The notes under the pieces were generated by a model. It saw only the letters and a list, made by a program, of their open reading frames with translations, had not been told where the DNA came from and searched no databases. From positions 1 through 64,000 of the forward strand of contig JAJPHP010000054.1 in assembly GCA_021325255.1 (NCBI GenBank): 64,000 bases of DNA. The letters are read 5' to 3'. The translations under genes and the position numbers were made by a program. Of the stretch, positions 17,524 through 26,804 are shown piece by piece. The stretch comes from Nitrososphaerota archaeon (GTDB taxonomy: Archaea > Thermoproteota > Nitrososphaeria > Nitrososphaerales > CADDZS01). Each line of letters begins with the position of its first letter. Position 1 is the stretch's first letter.

Positions 17524-17931
17524 ATGATAACCCTTCAATCAAATGACATCTCAGAGAAGCAGCTAGCCCAGATCGCGCTCGCGATCCAGGGTCGGTGGGA
17601 GGTACCTGCTTTCGTAAAGATGCACGAGATTGTAGTGGTCGAGGAGGACGGCCACCTCCCGAGGAATAGGATACCCCCAGAGGATTTCGAGCGCGGGCTC
17701 GGTGTTGTATTCGAAAACCTCGAGATAGACTCTGCCTTCAAGTTTTACAGAGTCGGCAAGTCAAAGTACAATATTTCGAGAATTCCCGGTTCCACACTTC
17801 CACAGTGGATGGAGGACATCGAAACACCTGCTGCAACCCCGGAAGGAGTTTTTGCTTGCGCCCATTGCGGCAAGTGGTTCGCCACAGAAATGGAGCTCTC
17901 ACTGCACACGAAACTGCACTACATCATTTAA
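17524..17931 (+). CDS. Protein with C-terminal C2H2 zinc finger
   Basis: A 135-residue protein. Residues 1-100 form an uncharacterised alpha/beta region (ISEKQLAQIALAIQGRWEVPAF, then an acidic segment). Residues about 109-131 form a classic C2H2 finger: C-x2-C (CAHC), GKWF, then LSLHTKLHY with two histidines four apart. Single-finger C2H2 proteins of this size are typical of Thaumarchaeota and some other archaea and probably bind DNA or a partner. The ATG is preceded by AT-rich DNA. It is convergent with the ABC ATPase at 17978. Confidence 0.7.
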   Translation: MITLQSNDISEKQLAQIALAIQGRWEVPAFVKMHEIVVVEEDGHLPRNRIPPEDFERGLGVVFENLEIDSAFKFYRVGKSKYNISRIPGSTLPQWMEDIETPAATPEGVFACAHCGKWFATEMELSLHTKLHYII

Positions 17932-17977
17932 TCAAGCAGTGGGGAGACAAGATATTCTATATGCGAGCGAAAGATGA

Positions 17978-18793
17978 TCAATGGTTGACCATCGGATAGT
18001 ACCGGCCGCCAGATCTTCTCACCTTCACGTCAACATCGAAGCACTTACTGACATTCCTGCTTGTCAAAACTTTTTCGATATTCTCCTCCATCGTGACCCG
18101 CCTCCCATTCTTAAGTAGTAGCGCCCTGTTGAAGCAGGAAGGTATCTCGTCGATCCTGTGCGTAACGTAGATGATCGAGGGAGCCGACTTTGCAGAGGCG
18201 AGCTCTTCGAGACCGGAGATGAACGACTCCCTGGACTTTAGGTCAAGTCCGGCGCAGGGCTCGTCCAGAGTGAGAAGAAGAGGATCAGCCATCAGCGCAC
18301 GTGCAATGATAACCTTCTGCCGCTCGCCCTGAGAGAGTTCGCGCAGCTTGCTGTCTTCGTACCTCAGGCAACCAAGACTCTTAAGCAACCTGCGCCCCTT
18401 CTCGACATACTCCGACTTTGGTACGCCCCAGAGTCTGGTCTGCGCATACCCACCGCTTACGACAATATCAAGAACGTTGTCCTCTAGAAGGACAAGATCG
18501 CTGAGGTACGAGCTGACCATGCCAATCCTCTTTCGCACCTCCTTCAGGTCGGTATCTCCAAATCGCTCCCCGAAGACCGAGACGCTCCCCTTTGCGATTC
18601 TCTGGTATCCGTTGATTACCTTGAGGAGAGTGGTCTTCCCTGATCCATTTGGGCCAACGACGGCCCAATTCTCGCCTCTCTTGACGTGAAGGTTGATGTT
18701 CTGAAGGACTTTCTTTCCGCCGAGGACTACTGTTACGCTGGAAAGGGAAACCAGAGGATCAGGCAGGTCTAGTCGTCGCAAAATAAGCGGCAC
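17978..18793 (-). CDS. ABC transporter ATP-binding protein (ModF/YlmA-like)
   Basis: A 271-residue ATPase. Walker A is GPNGSGKTT at residues 47-55. The Q-loop lies in GMVSSYLSDLVLLEDN. The signature is LSQGERQKV, Walker B is LLTLDEPCAGLD, and the switch histidine is in YVTHRIDEIP. The arrangement and the family-specific IDEIP segment resemble stand-alone ATPases of the ModF/YlmA group, whose transport partners are often absent. No permease lies next to it. Role unresolved: it may act in regulation or as a non-transport ABC protein. Confidence 0.85.
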   Translation of the reverse strand: MPLILRRLDLPDPLVSLSSVTVVLGGKKVLQNINLHVKRGENWAVVGPNGSGKTTLLKVINGYQRIAKGSVSVFGERFGDTDLKEVRKRIGMVSSYLSDLVLLEDNVLDIVVSGGYAQTRLWGVPKSEYVEKGRRLLKSLGCLRYEDSKLRELSQGERQKVIIARALMADPLLLTLDEPCAGLDLKSRESFISGLEELASAKSAPSIIYVTHRIDEIPSCFNRALLLKNGRRVTMEENIEKVLTSRNVSKCFDVDVKVRRSGGRYYPMVNH

Positions 18794-18869
18794 TACTTTT
18801 CTGCTTCGATCAGAGTAGGTTGAATAGGGTTTCTACGCATCGATAACAACGGGTTTCGAACTCTTTACC

Positions 18870-21554
18870 CTAGGCTACTGTACACGTTGACCAGCCGCAG
18901 TCCAGACACTTGCGGCATCCTTCCTGAGACACGATGTTCATTCCGCCGCAGACGGGACACTTTGGCACGTGAGCCCCTGAAGGCGTGAGAGAAGGAAACT
19001 GCCGCGACACAACGCCAGTATACGCGGTAGGGGGTGGAATAATCACCGACCGCTCCACTTCGTAACTCTCCTTTCTTTCAGGCTCGGCCGGAAGTTCTAT
19101 CTTACACTCGCGAAGCATATCCAATGTAGTCAAGTTGGTGATAGGCGTCACGTACCTGTTCTGCCTCTGCGAGGGAGTGCGGAGGACCTGCTCATCCTTT
19201 GAGCCGTCCCTGTAAATCGTCACGCCTTTGAGCCCCAACCTATAGGCGAAGAGGTAGGCCTTTTCAACGTCCTCCGTTGTCGCCCAGGAAGGCATGTTGA
19301 TCGTCTTGCTCACTGAGGTGCTGATCCATTTTTGCATCTCATACTGCGCCCTCACGTGGTCCCACCAGGGGATGTCGTAGGCGACGAGGAACACCTTCCC
19401 GAAGGTCTCGTCCAGGCGCGGATCGTAACTGTCCAAACCTTGAAGCGAGCCTCCGTTCTCTGAAATCGCCCTGAGAATCCCCTCCTGCATCAATCCCTTC
19501 TCGCGTAGCTCTCGTTCGAGTTCAGCGTCGGTGTAGTAGAAATTTCCCACTGTCACGTGCTTTTCAAAGGCGAGCGCGAACTGCGGTTCTAGGCCCGAAG
19601 ACACGTCCGCGATCATCGAGATACTTCCAGTAGGGGCGACGGTCATGGTGTGCGAGTTCCTTAACCCATTCGCTCTAACTTCCTTACTCAACGAATCCCA
19701 CTCCATTGTCCAGAGTTCCTTCTTGTAAAATGCGTCGAAGGAGAGTTCTCCCTCCTTATACGTAGAGTGCTCAAAGAGTGGAAAAGAGCCTCTTTCCTTC
19801 GCAAGCTGGGCTGACGCCCTAATAGAATGGTAAGCAAGAAACTCTGCGACCTTGCTCATTAACGCAAAGCCTTCGTCGCTATTGTATGGAATTCCAAGCG
19901 CGTAGAGCGTGTCGGCCAGGCCCATGATTCCCAGACCGATCCTCCTTGTCTCCTTTGTGACTCTAGCTATTTCTCGCAGCGGGTAAGCGTTCAGGTCAAT
20001 CACGTTATCGAGGAAGCGCGTGCTTGTCTGAACGGATTTTGCGAGGGCATCCCAATCGAGGTGCGCATTCTTGCCTTCTTCATCGGTCCTTACAAATGAG
20101 TAAAGGTTGATTGACCCGAGATTGCACGATTCGTACGGATACAGGGGCTGCTCTCCGCAAGGATTCATGCACCTGATGTCGCCCAAGTAACTCTCAAGCG
20201 GGTTGTGTGCGTTAATGTTGTCAAGGAATGCCACTCCTGGATCAGCGGTGTTCCACGCCATGGTCGCTATTTCCCTGAAGAGCTGCCTCGCGTCCTTGGA
20301 GCTCCAGGTCGTCCCGTCGCGCGGGTTCTTCAGTGGCCAGGGCTCACCGCGCTCGTAGCTCTTCCAGAATTCCGACGTGATGAGGACAGAGATATTGAAA
20401 TTCTCAAACTGCCTCGTCTCGTACTTTGACCTGATGAACTTCTCAATGTCCGGGTGGGTTATGTCGAGGATACCCATGTTGGCGCCGCGCCTCTTGCCAC
20501 CCTGCTTCACTACGTCGGTGACAGTGTCGACTATGCGCATGAACGTAACGGGGCCGGACGCCACCCCGCCGGTCGATGCTACGATGTCCCCTTCAGGCCT
20601 GAGCGCAGAGTAGTTTATCCCCACTCCTCCGCCAGATTGGAATATCATTGCGCAGTCCGTGGCGGCCTGCATGATTGAAACAAGGCTATCGCTGATTGGT
20701 ATCACAAAGCAGGCGCTGAGCTGCCCTAATCTTGCACCCGCATTGAAGAGGGTCGGGCTGTTCGGCAGGAACCTCTTCTCTACCATGATGTCGTAGTACT
20801 CCTGATAGCGCTCGCGGTAGGAATCGAATTCACCTCGTTTGAAAAGTCCGATTACTTCCTCCCATACCAGTTTCATCTGCCCGAGCTCGTTCAACTCCCC
20901 GTAGAGCTCGTGCATCCTCTCGATGTGATACCTGTTGAACTGAATGGCGAAAGCGCCGTCAGCTTGCAATCCAAGACCGAGCTCTCCGACTGGTGTTGCC
21001 AGCTCTTTAGTCGCGCGGGCTCTTTTCTTTTGCTTGCCTTCTCTGTCAAAGACCTTCGGATCGTGCAGTATGTCTGAAATCACTACTAGGGCAGCGACGC
21101 GCTGGAACATCTGCTTTGGCCCTTCGATGATCTTCCCGTGCTCGTCCCTCAGTAAGTAGCGCGAGGCAAGTAGTCTCACGGCGTTCAGCGAGAAGGCCTT
21201 GTCGACCTCATCCACGTGCTCCTTCTCGAGCATCCTCCTTTTCTCGTCCCGGATCCTCTCCCTCTCCTTCCTGTAGAGGACATACGCTTTTGCGACGTCG
21301 TAGAGGTTCTGCTCCATCAGGCTTCGCTCGACGATGTTTTGTATCTCCTCTACGTGAGGACTGCCCTCGGATCCGTACATTTCCGAGATTGATTTTAGGA
21401 CGCTCTGCAGGACCTTCTCGGGTAGCCCCTCCCGGACGGACTCCCTGCCCCTTGTGGCAAGGATTGCCTTTCTCACAGCGTTCAAAATGCGCTCGCTGTC
21501 AAAAGTAGCTACTCGTCCATCGCGCTTGATGACTACATGTGGTAGGATGCTCAA
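18870..21554 (-). CDS. nrdJ: Class II (adenosylcobalamin-dependent) ribonucleotide reductase
   Basis: An 894-residue ribonucleotide reductase large subunit, which makes deoxyribonucleotides for DNA synthesis and repair. An ATP-cone lies at about 6-95 (VIKRDGRVATFDSERILNAV). The catalytic barrel holds SPTLFNAGARLGQLSACFV (redox Cys), the C-x-E active-site motif in NPCGEQPL followed by SCNLGSINL, and APTGSISMIADVSSG. The C-terminus has the redox/zinc cysteines CPVCGG and CRKCLDCGWSTC. The length, the lack of a beta subunit gene nearby and the C-terminal cysteine domain point to the B12-dependent class, which works with or without oxygen. It is a single-gene unit. Confidence 0.92.
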   Translation of the reverse strand: MSILPHVVIKRDGRVATFDSERILNAVRKAILATRGRESVREGLPEKVLQSVLKSISEMYGSEGSPHVEEIQNIVERSLMEQNLYDVAKAYVLYRKERERIRDEKRRMLEKEHVDEVDKAFSLNAVRLLASRYLLRDEHGKIIEGPKQMFQRVAALVVISDILHDPKVFDREGKQKKRARATKELATPVGELGLGLQADGAFAIQFNRYHIERMHELYGELNELGQMKLVWEEVIGLFKRGEFDSYRERYQEYYDIMVEKRFLPNSPTLFNAGARLGQLSACFVIPISDSLVSIMQAATDCAMIFQSGGGVGINYSALRPEGDIVASTGGVASGPVTFMRIVDTVTDVVKQGGKRRGANMGILDITHPDIEKFIRSKYETRQFENFNISVLITSEFWKSYERGEPWPLKNPRDGTTWSSKDARQLFREIATMAWNTADPGVAFLDNINAHNPLESYLGDIRCMNPCGEQPLYPYESCNLGSINLYSFVRTDEEGKNAHLDWDALAKSVQTSTRFLDNVIDLNAYPLREIARVTKETRRIGLGIMGLADTLYALGIPYNSDEGFALMSKVAEFLAYHSIRASAQLAKERGSFPLFEHSTYKEGELSFDAFYKKELWTMEWDSLSKEVRANGLRNSHTMTVAPTGSISMIADVSSGLEPQFALAFEKHVTVGNFYYTDAELERELREKGLMQEGILRAISENGGSLQGLDSYDPRLDETFGKVFLVAYDIPWWDHVRAQYEMQKWISTSVSKTINMPSWATTEDVEKAYLFAYRLGLKGVTIYRDGSKDEQVLRTPSQRQNRYVTPITNLTTLDMLRECKIELPAEPERKESYEVERSVIIPPPTAYTGVVSRQFPSLTPSGAHVPKCPVCGGMNIVSQEGCRKCLDCGWSTCTVA

Positions 21555-21852
21555 ATCCTTCGTTATACCATCCTGGAGCTATATGATACGACGTGGAAGG
21601 ATAAGAGCATTCGCTAGAGACTCGCACCTTTTGTAATGAAAACTTTAGCAAATCATCAGTTTCCATCTGGGCCAGGAAGAGAGGGAGAGGGCCTCATGTT
21701 TGTTTGAACGAAGAAAGTGGGGGGACAGTTATTGAGCGGGCGTCCTTTTCGAGAGGAATCGAAAGTGCAACACGGCTACACACAATTTGGCCTTCTTGTC
21801 CACGTTTCTGCGATCTCACTGAATTTATCGAAGCAGTTGCGAGTCAACGCGA

Positions 21853-22077
21853 ATGACTTCCCCGTTCGAGGAGAGCCGTGCTGGTGAAGAGCTCGAGAGG
21901 CTGACCTACCTGATAATCTCGAAGGTCGGGCCGGGCGTGCTGATCCGCTATCTCGAACTCAGAGACCAAGTCATGGAATGGTACAGTTTGAAGAGGCCAA
22001 TCGAGGATACTGTCGATGAAGAGGAGCATACAGAATCCGGTTCAGGTGGACGCAATACTAAGAGGAGAAAAAGATGA
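21853..22077 (+). CDS. Small hypothetical protein
   Basis: A 74-residue protein with an amphipathic helical core (LTYLIISKVGPGVLIRYLELRDQVMEWY) and a highly charged tail ending in a basic cluster (KRRKR). I do not recognise a family. It precedes the macrodomain gene on the same strand by 92 bp, but that gene has its own TATA-like box. The ATG start and the hydrophobic pattern support it being real, with modest confidence. Confidence 0.45.
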   Translation: MTSPFEESRAGEELERLTYLIISKVGPGVLIRYLELRDQVMEWYSLKRPIEDTVDEEEHTESGSGGRNTKRRKR

Positions 22078-22169
22078 GTCTAAGCTGTGGGTTGAATTTT
22101 TACTAGGGAACAAGATATTGTCTGCGAGTTCATATATCCTGGTAACGTCTAACAGTCACGATGTAAACC

Positions 22170-22766
22170 ATGAGTAGCGAGCTCAGGATGGTAGTCGGAA
22201 GCGCAAGGCTCACCATAGTCCAAGGTGATATAACGGACCAGGACGCTGACGCCATCGTGAACGCGGCGAACTCTTCGCTCATGGGTGGAGGGGGCGTCGA
22301 CGGCGCGATTCACCGCAGAGGAGGCCCCACCATACTCAAGGAGTGCCAAGAGATCAGGAAAGCCCAATGGAGGGACGGCCTCCCTCCAGGGGAAGCGGTA
22401 ATCACAGGCGCGGGAAGGCTCAAGGCGCGATTTGTAATTCACACGGTCGGGCCGGTGTGGTACGGCGGTGGAAACAACGAGGAAAGGGTACTCACCAACT
22501 GCTATGCGAATTCTTTGAAACTGGCTGACTCTAGAGGAGTAAATTCAATAGCCTTTCCTGCGATAAGCACGGGCGCATACGGATACCCAATTCGAGGCGC
22601 GGGCGCAGTTGCACTAAATACTGTCAGGGATTTCCTCCTGAATCGCATGGGGAAAACGACACTAAATGAAGTGATCTTTGTACTGTTTGCGCCAAGGGAT
22701 TTCGAAGCCTACGAGCAGTTGGCGAAATCGATGCTTGGCGGCTCGAATAATTTCGAAAGTCATTAG
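22170..22766 (+). CDS. Macrodomain protein (ADP-ribosyl hydrolase, MacroD type)
   Basis: A 198-residue protein that is essentially one macrodomain. The motifs are in order: IVQGDITDQDADAIVNAANS, GGGGVDGAIHRRGG (the ADP-ribose loop of the MacroD class), GEAVITGAGRL, and FPAISTGAYGYP. The family removes ADP-ribose from proteins or hydrolyses O-acetyl-ADP-ribose. All loop residues appear intact, so it is likely active. A TCATATATCC box at 22130-22139 lies about 30 nt before the ATG. No ADP-ribosyltransferase gene is adjacent. Confidence 0.88.
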   Translation: MSSELRMVVGSARLTIVQGDITDQDADAIVNAANSSLMGGGGVDGAIHRRGGPTILKECQEIRKAQWRDGLPPGEAVITGAGRLKARFVIHTVGPVWYGGGNNEERVLTNCYANSLKLADSRGVNSIAFPAISTGAYGYPIRGAGAVALNTVRDFLLNRMGKTTLNEVIFVLFAPRDFEAYEQLAKSMLGGSNNFESH

Positions 22767-22790
22767 TAACATTCGTGACAATTTTCGGCC

Positions 22791-23336
22791 TTGAGACAGA
22801 AGACAGATTCGGAACTGAAAGGAGAACTTGGAGCTCTGCGAGATTTCTTTGCGTACAACGCTTTTGTCAGAAAGAAATATCTTCGTTTGATTTAACAAAC
22901 TTCCGAAGAAAACCCTCACAAAGGACAGGGGTGCTTCATATCCGTCGATACTGGACATCTTCACCCACGTTCTCGATGTTTACAAATCGTGGTTTGATCT
23001 CTACGAAAAGGGCACTATTCTTCCTGAAATCCGAGGACTCTCACTCAGTCAAGTGAAGAAACTCGAGCTCGAAGTGGATAGACACATCGGCAATTTCATG
23101 CGAGAGCTAGAGCCTCCGGACTTGAACAGATCGTTTAAACAACCAATGGAAGGAAGAAGCAAGAAAGTTCTAACATGGAATCTCAAGGGCATGCTCTGGC
23201 ACCTCATCTAGGAAGAACTCCAGCACAGAGGAGAGCTGAACGCCCTCCTTTGGCAGGAGGATATATAGATCCCCCAGTGACATGCTGGTGGAAGTGGCAG
23301 AAGGCAATTGAGAAGAATCGCTATGCTGCAAGATAG
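22791..23336 (+). pseudogene. DinB/YfiT-like protein, broken by frameshifts and a stop
   Basis: Three consecutive frame segments rebuild a DinB-superfamily four-helix protein. The first is from TTG 22791 (LGALRDFFAYNAFVRKKYL) to TAA 22893. After a frameshift the second carries YPSILDIFTHVLDVYKSWF and LTWNLKGMLWHLI. TAG at 23209 interrupts it just before EELQHRGELNALLWQ, the conserved C-terminal helix with its metal-ligand His. A two-base shift near 23263 leads to DPPVTCWWKW and TAG at 23334. The family includes thiol-dependent and metal-binding enzymes. The damage is too extensive for sequencing error alone. Confidence 0.7.
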
Positions 23337-23682
23337 GCGCAGCTTCAAACAACTGGCTTCCTGAATTCGTTCGCGGGGCCAGCGTACCTTCTGCATGTGT
23401 TCGGGGATTCTCTGGTGCATCTCGGAGATGTGCCGCTGCTGCAACTGATCATAACTCAGGGAAGGCAAATTCTCGACCGCATAGTCCATGCCCCTTCTTA
23501 TTTAATTCTACTTTTCAAAGCGTATTGAGCTGAGGAAGAAGAGGAAAAATCCGAACTTCAAGTATAGCAGATGCATTGCGACGTATCAACAGTCAGGATC
23601 GGAGCAGTTCCAAGAGCAGATAAGATTTGAAAGAAAAGCACCCTAACAAGCTCCCCAAGGGGCGGAACTGATTACATGTCGA
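23337..23682. other. Intergenic region with a possible gene fragment on the minus strand
   Basis: The minus strand encodes a short stretch near 23370-23489 (VENLPSLSYDQLQQRHISEM) that faintly resembles the N-terminus of phenylacetate-CoA-ligase-like proteins. It then runs antisense through the DinB pseudogene. This could be a remnant, but the evidence is weak. Nothing else is apparent. Confidence 0.3.
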
Positions 23683-24153
23683 GTGACAATCTGGAATACT
23701 ATGCGAGAGATGAATAAATCGGATGAGATTATGGCCGCGAGAAGATCAGGTAAATCAGAATCTAAAAGTGTGGATGCGTACATTGCAAAGTGCCCAAAGA
23801 ATATTCAAAGCAAGCTAAAGGAGATTAGGTCAGCAATAAAGGAAGTAGCGCCCGGTGCCAATGAAACCACGAGTTATTTCGAGATGCCTGGCTATTCCTA
23901 TCCCGGTTATGACTATAACGGAATGTTTGCCTGGTTTGGTCTTCAGAAATCGCACATTGGTCTGTGCCTTCGCCCTCCAACGATACAAAACCACGAAAAG
24001 GAACTCGAAAGCTACGAGACAACAAAAGCTGTGGTGGGCCTTCCGTTAGACAAGAAGATACCCGTGCCTCTGGTGAAAAAATTAGTTAATACAAGTATAA
24101 GAATAATGAAAGACAAACCGAGAAAGGACGCGCGTTCTACACCTCGCACTTAG
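23683..24153 (+). CDS. DUF1801/YdhG-like protein
   Basis: A protein of up to 156 residues. From about residue 28 it follows the DUF1801 (YdhG, putative iron-chaperone fold) pattern: SVDAYIAKCPKNIQSKLKEI, RSAIKEVAPGANETTSYFEMPGYS (here residues 47-70), MFAWFGLQKSHIGLCLRP and a Lys-rich C-terminus. The real start may be ATG 23701 or 23710 rather than 23683, since the family begins near there. It is an independent gene between the DinB pseudogene and the VOC protein. The molecular role of the family is uncertain. Confidence 0.7.
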   Translation: MTIWNTMREMNKSDEIMAARRSGKSESKSVDAYIAKCPKNIQSKLKEIRSAIKEVAPGANETTSYFEMPGYSYPGYDYNGMFAWFGLQKSHIGLCLRPPTIQNHEKELESYETTKAVVGLPLDKKIPVPLVKKLVNTSIRIMKDKPRKDARSTPRT

Positions 24154-24244
24154 GATTTCGAGAGCGAAAATCCGCTACACCTACAGACTTTAAACGTAAG
24201 GCTAGGCTCAATCGTGCACTATAATCGACCATATCAACGCTCTA

Positions 24245-24619
24245 GTGCTGCCGGTGCGTGATGTCAAGACATGCGCGTTATTCTACCGCGACAAGTTAGG
24301 ATTTAACCTTGATCAGTTCGAAAACGAAGAAGCTTACCTGACTATTGGGCCAAAAGGTGGAATGGTCCTTGCGCTTAAAGCTCTCGATCTCGTCGCAAGG
24401 GAGATCTCGGAGGAGCGGATCAAACCAGATCAAGAGACCATCAAAAGGACTCATTGTGTTGTTTTCGTGAGTGATGTCGACAAAGAATATGAGAACTTAC
24501 AACAAAAGGGCATCCATTTTGTAAATTCGCCTACCACTAAGGCAGATGGATGGCGGACAACACACTTTGAGGACCCAGAAGGAAATCTCTGGGAAATATC
24601 GCAACGGCCCAGAAAGTAG
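24245..24619 (+). CDS. Glyoxalase/VOC-fold protein with an unclear start
   Basis: A VOC-superfamily protein (glyoxalase, dioxygenase, antibiotic-resistance fold) of two beta-alpha-beta-beta-beta modules: VRDVKTCALFYRDKLGF, the second-module strand HCVVFVSDVDKEYENL, and HFEDPEGNLWEI with the metal-ligand Glu. The GTG at 24245 cuts into the first beta strand. The frame is open upstream and reads IIDHINALVLPVRDV, but has no ATG, GTG or TTG before a TAG at 24203. A TTTAAA box at 24190 predicts a transcript start near 24216, so either a non-standard start (ATA 24221) or a one-base change after GTG 24214 is needed. Confidence 0.65.
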   Translation: MLPVRDVKTCALFYRDKLGFNLDQFENEEAYLTIGPKGGMVLALKALDLVAREISEERIKPDQETIKRTHCVVFVSDVDKEYENLQQKGIHFVNSPTTKADGWRTTHFEDPEGNLWEISQRPRK

Positions 24620-24702
24620 ACGCGAGTTGCATATTTTTGACATCCTGTTAATATGAAAGGAATGTTTCAATTAACGAAATAGTCGTACTTGTTAGGACCA
24701 AG

Positions 24703-26748
24703 GTGCGGGTGTATGATATGACGAATCAGCCAATCGCATTTGTCGATGTAAACGTCGTGCCCATGACGGAGGAAAAGATCCTTCGAAACCAGACCGTGCT
24801 AGTGCGTGGGGACAGGATTGCGCAGATCGGGAGCACAGACGCAACTACAATCCCAGATGGAGCTCTGAGAATAGACGGAGGCGGCAGATACCTAATGCCC
24901 GGACTAGCGGACATGCACACCCATGTGTGGGAAGAGGCGGATTTCCTTCTCTTCGTTGCCAACGGGGTTACTACTATTCGCAATATGTGGGGAGGTCATC
25001 GCCAACTTGCATGGCGAAAGAAGATCAACGAGGGCTTGCTCCTAGGACCAACAATCTTCACCTGTGGTCCGCTGATTGACGGTTCGCCACCTATCTGGAA
25101 CAACTCGAAAGTCATCCTGACACCCAAGGATGCGGAGGAGGAGATTTTCAGAGAAAAAGAGATCGGCTATGATTTTGTCAAAGTGTACAATCGGTTGCCG
25201 GTCGAAGCTTACGATGCCATTCTAAGTTCCGCTAAGAGGCTTGGGATCCCGGTTGTCGGCCACGTCCCCGACAGGGTCGGGCTATTGCGAGCTCTGGAAT
25301 CGGGGCAGTATTCGATAGAACATCTTACAGGATACATCGACGCGATCCAAGCCGAAGATTCGCCGGTGAAGAACAAATTCGATTTCGAGTCTTCCCGGAA
25401 GGCGATTGATTATGCAGAAGAGAGAAAGATTCCGGAGGTTGTGTCCGCCACAAAGAATTCTGCGACGTGGAACTGTGTAACCTTGGTCGTGATGCAAAAG
25501 TTCGTCTCGACGGATGACGCCAAAATACTGCTTCAAGACCAGCGCATGAGGTTCGTTCCGCCGAACATCTTGGCTAGTTGGGATCCTTCGAAGGACTTTC
25601 GATTGAAAGAGTATACAGTGAAAGACTTTGAACGACTAGCGAAAGCGAATGCGATGCGAAAGAGATTCACTCTCGAACTGCACAGGGCGGGTGCCAGGAT
25701 CCTACTGGGAACCGATACTCCTAACCCATTCGTAATACCAGGATACTCGATCCACGAAGAGCTTCGTAACCTCGTCGAAGCGGGCCTCAGTCCTTACGGT
25801 GCAATAAGGGCAGGTACGAGGGACGCCGCAGAGTTTCTGAGCTCGTCGGAAGAATTTGGAACTTTAGAGGAGGGCAAGAGAGCCGACATGATACTTTTGG
25901 AATCTAATCCGCTAGAGGATGTGGGCAACATCTCAAACCCGCTCGGAGTCATGCTCCGCGGCAAATGGTATTCGAGGGAGCAATTACGCGAAATGCTTGA
26001 GGCCCTTGTATCCACATATTCGATAAGCGAAAAAGACCTTGAGAGCCACTTTGAACACTTCCCGAACGTGGACGAATCATATCAACCTTCAAGGTACCTC
26101 ATCAAGTTCTCCGGCACATTAACGGGCGAGGAACGATTTGCTGTTAACTTCAGAAGAGACAGCAAAATAATCCTCATTGACTCTCAGGTGTGCATGAACT
26201 CGCCCCCGAGAATCGACAGATTCCTCATGCAACTCAAGCTGACCCAAGAGTGGTCTCCGGTTTCCTTGTTCTATGAAAGCCAAGCTTCTGAAGGTAGTTG
26301 CAAAGTGATCATGAGGCGAACCGGAAGCACCATCAGAATCAGCGGAAACCATCCCGACGGGTCAAAGTTCGAAATTGAGAAGGAAGAATCAGAAGATGTT
26401 TTGTTCGGATCTCTGCACTTCGCGACGCTAGTCCCTGCAGTAAACCGGCTCCTCACAATGGAAGTCGGGCAGACGCGCGAACTGAAAATGCTGAGGCTAG
26501 AATCATTAACTGATATTGACTTTACGAAAGTAAGACTAAGTTTTCAACGGAAGAGTGATCTTGAAAAACCATTCAACGGTAGATCCGCGAAACTGAGGGT
26601 ATACGATTTTGAAGACATCAGCAGTAACGCTTCGTCCAGCGGAAGCTTGTTCGTCGACTGCAATAACAGGCCAGTTCTCTTTGAAAGAGCAGGGCAAATG
26701 AGTTTTGATCGATACGAACTAATTGAAGACGCCAAAGTAGCGGATTGA
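24703..26748 (+). CDS. Amidohydrolase (imidazolonepropionase-like) with a 240-residue C-terminal extension
   Basis: A 681-residue protein. Residues about 10-430 form a metal-dependent amidohydrolase: the N-terminal beta part (VLVRGDRIAQIG), metal ligands in GLADMHTHVW, VVGHVPD and SIEHLTGY, and the Asp in LLGTDTPNP. The metal-domain return strands include LEEGKRADMILLESNPLEDV. The family hydrolyses cyclic amides, peptides or related bonds. Residues about 440-681 form an extra beta-rich domain that I cannot name (TGEERFAVNFRRDSKIILID, FHATLVPAVNRLL-like helix). The GTG 24703 start is uncertain, and ATG 24718 is possible. It is convergent with a second amidohydrolase at 26805. Confidence 0.8.
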   Translation: MRVYDMTNQPIAFVDVNVVPMTEEKILRNQTVLVRGDRIAQIGSTDATTIPDGALRIDGGGRYLMPGLADMHTHVWEEADFLLFVANGVTTIRNMWGGHRQLAWRKKINEGLLLGPTIFTCGPLIDGSPPIWNNSKVILTPKDAEEEIFREKEIGYDFVKVYNRLPVEAYDAILSSAKRLGIPVVGHVPDRVGLLRALESGQYSIEHLTGYIDAIQAEDSPVKNKFDFESSRKAIDYAEERKIPEVVSATKNSATWNCVTLVVMQKFVSTDDAKILLQDQRMRFVPPNILASWDPSKDFRLKEYTVKDFERLAKANAMRKRFTLELHRAGARILLGTDTPNPFVIPGYSIHEELRNLVEAGLSPYGAIRAGTRDAAEFLSSSEEFGTLEEGKRADMILLESNPLEDVGNISNPLGVMLRGKWYSREQLREMLEALVSTYSISEKDLESHFEHFPNVDESYQPSRYLIKFSGTLTGEERFAVNFRRDSKIILIDSQVCMNSPPRIDRFLMQLKLTQEWSPVSLFYESQASEGSCKVIMRRTGSTIRISGNHPDGSKFEIEKEESEDVLFGSLHFATLVPAVNRLLTMEVGQTRELKMLRLESLTDIDFTKVRLSFQRKSDLEKPFNGRSAKLRVYDFEDISSNASSSGSLFVDCNNRPVLFERAGQMSFDRYELIEDAKVAD

Positions 26749-26804
26749 GCGCAAACCGAGGTTCGCAGGACTTGGCGCGGTGATTGAGCCAGTTCAGACC
26801 AGCA

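Noticed and set aside
17978..18793. Cognate ATPase for the permease at 13159
   Set aside because: Its signature features fit the stand-alone ModF/YlmA-like group rather than iron/thiamine/polyamine importers, and it is separated by an IS and a zinc-finger gene.
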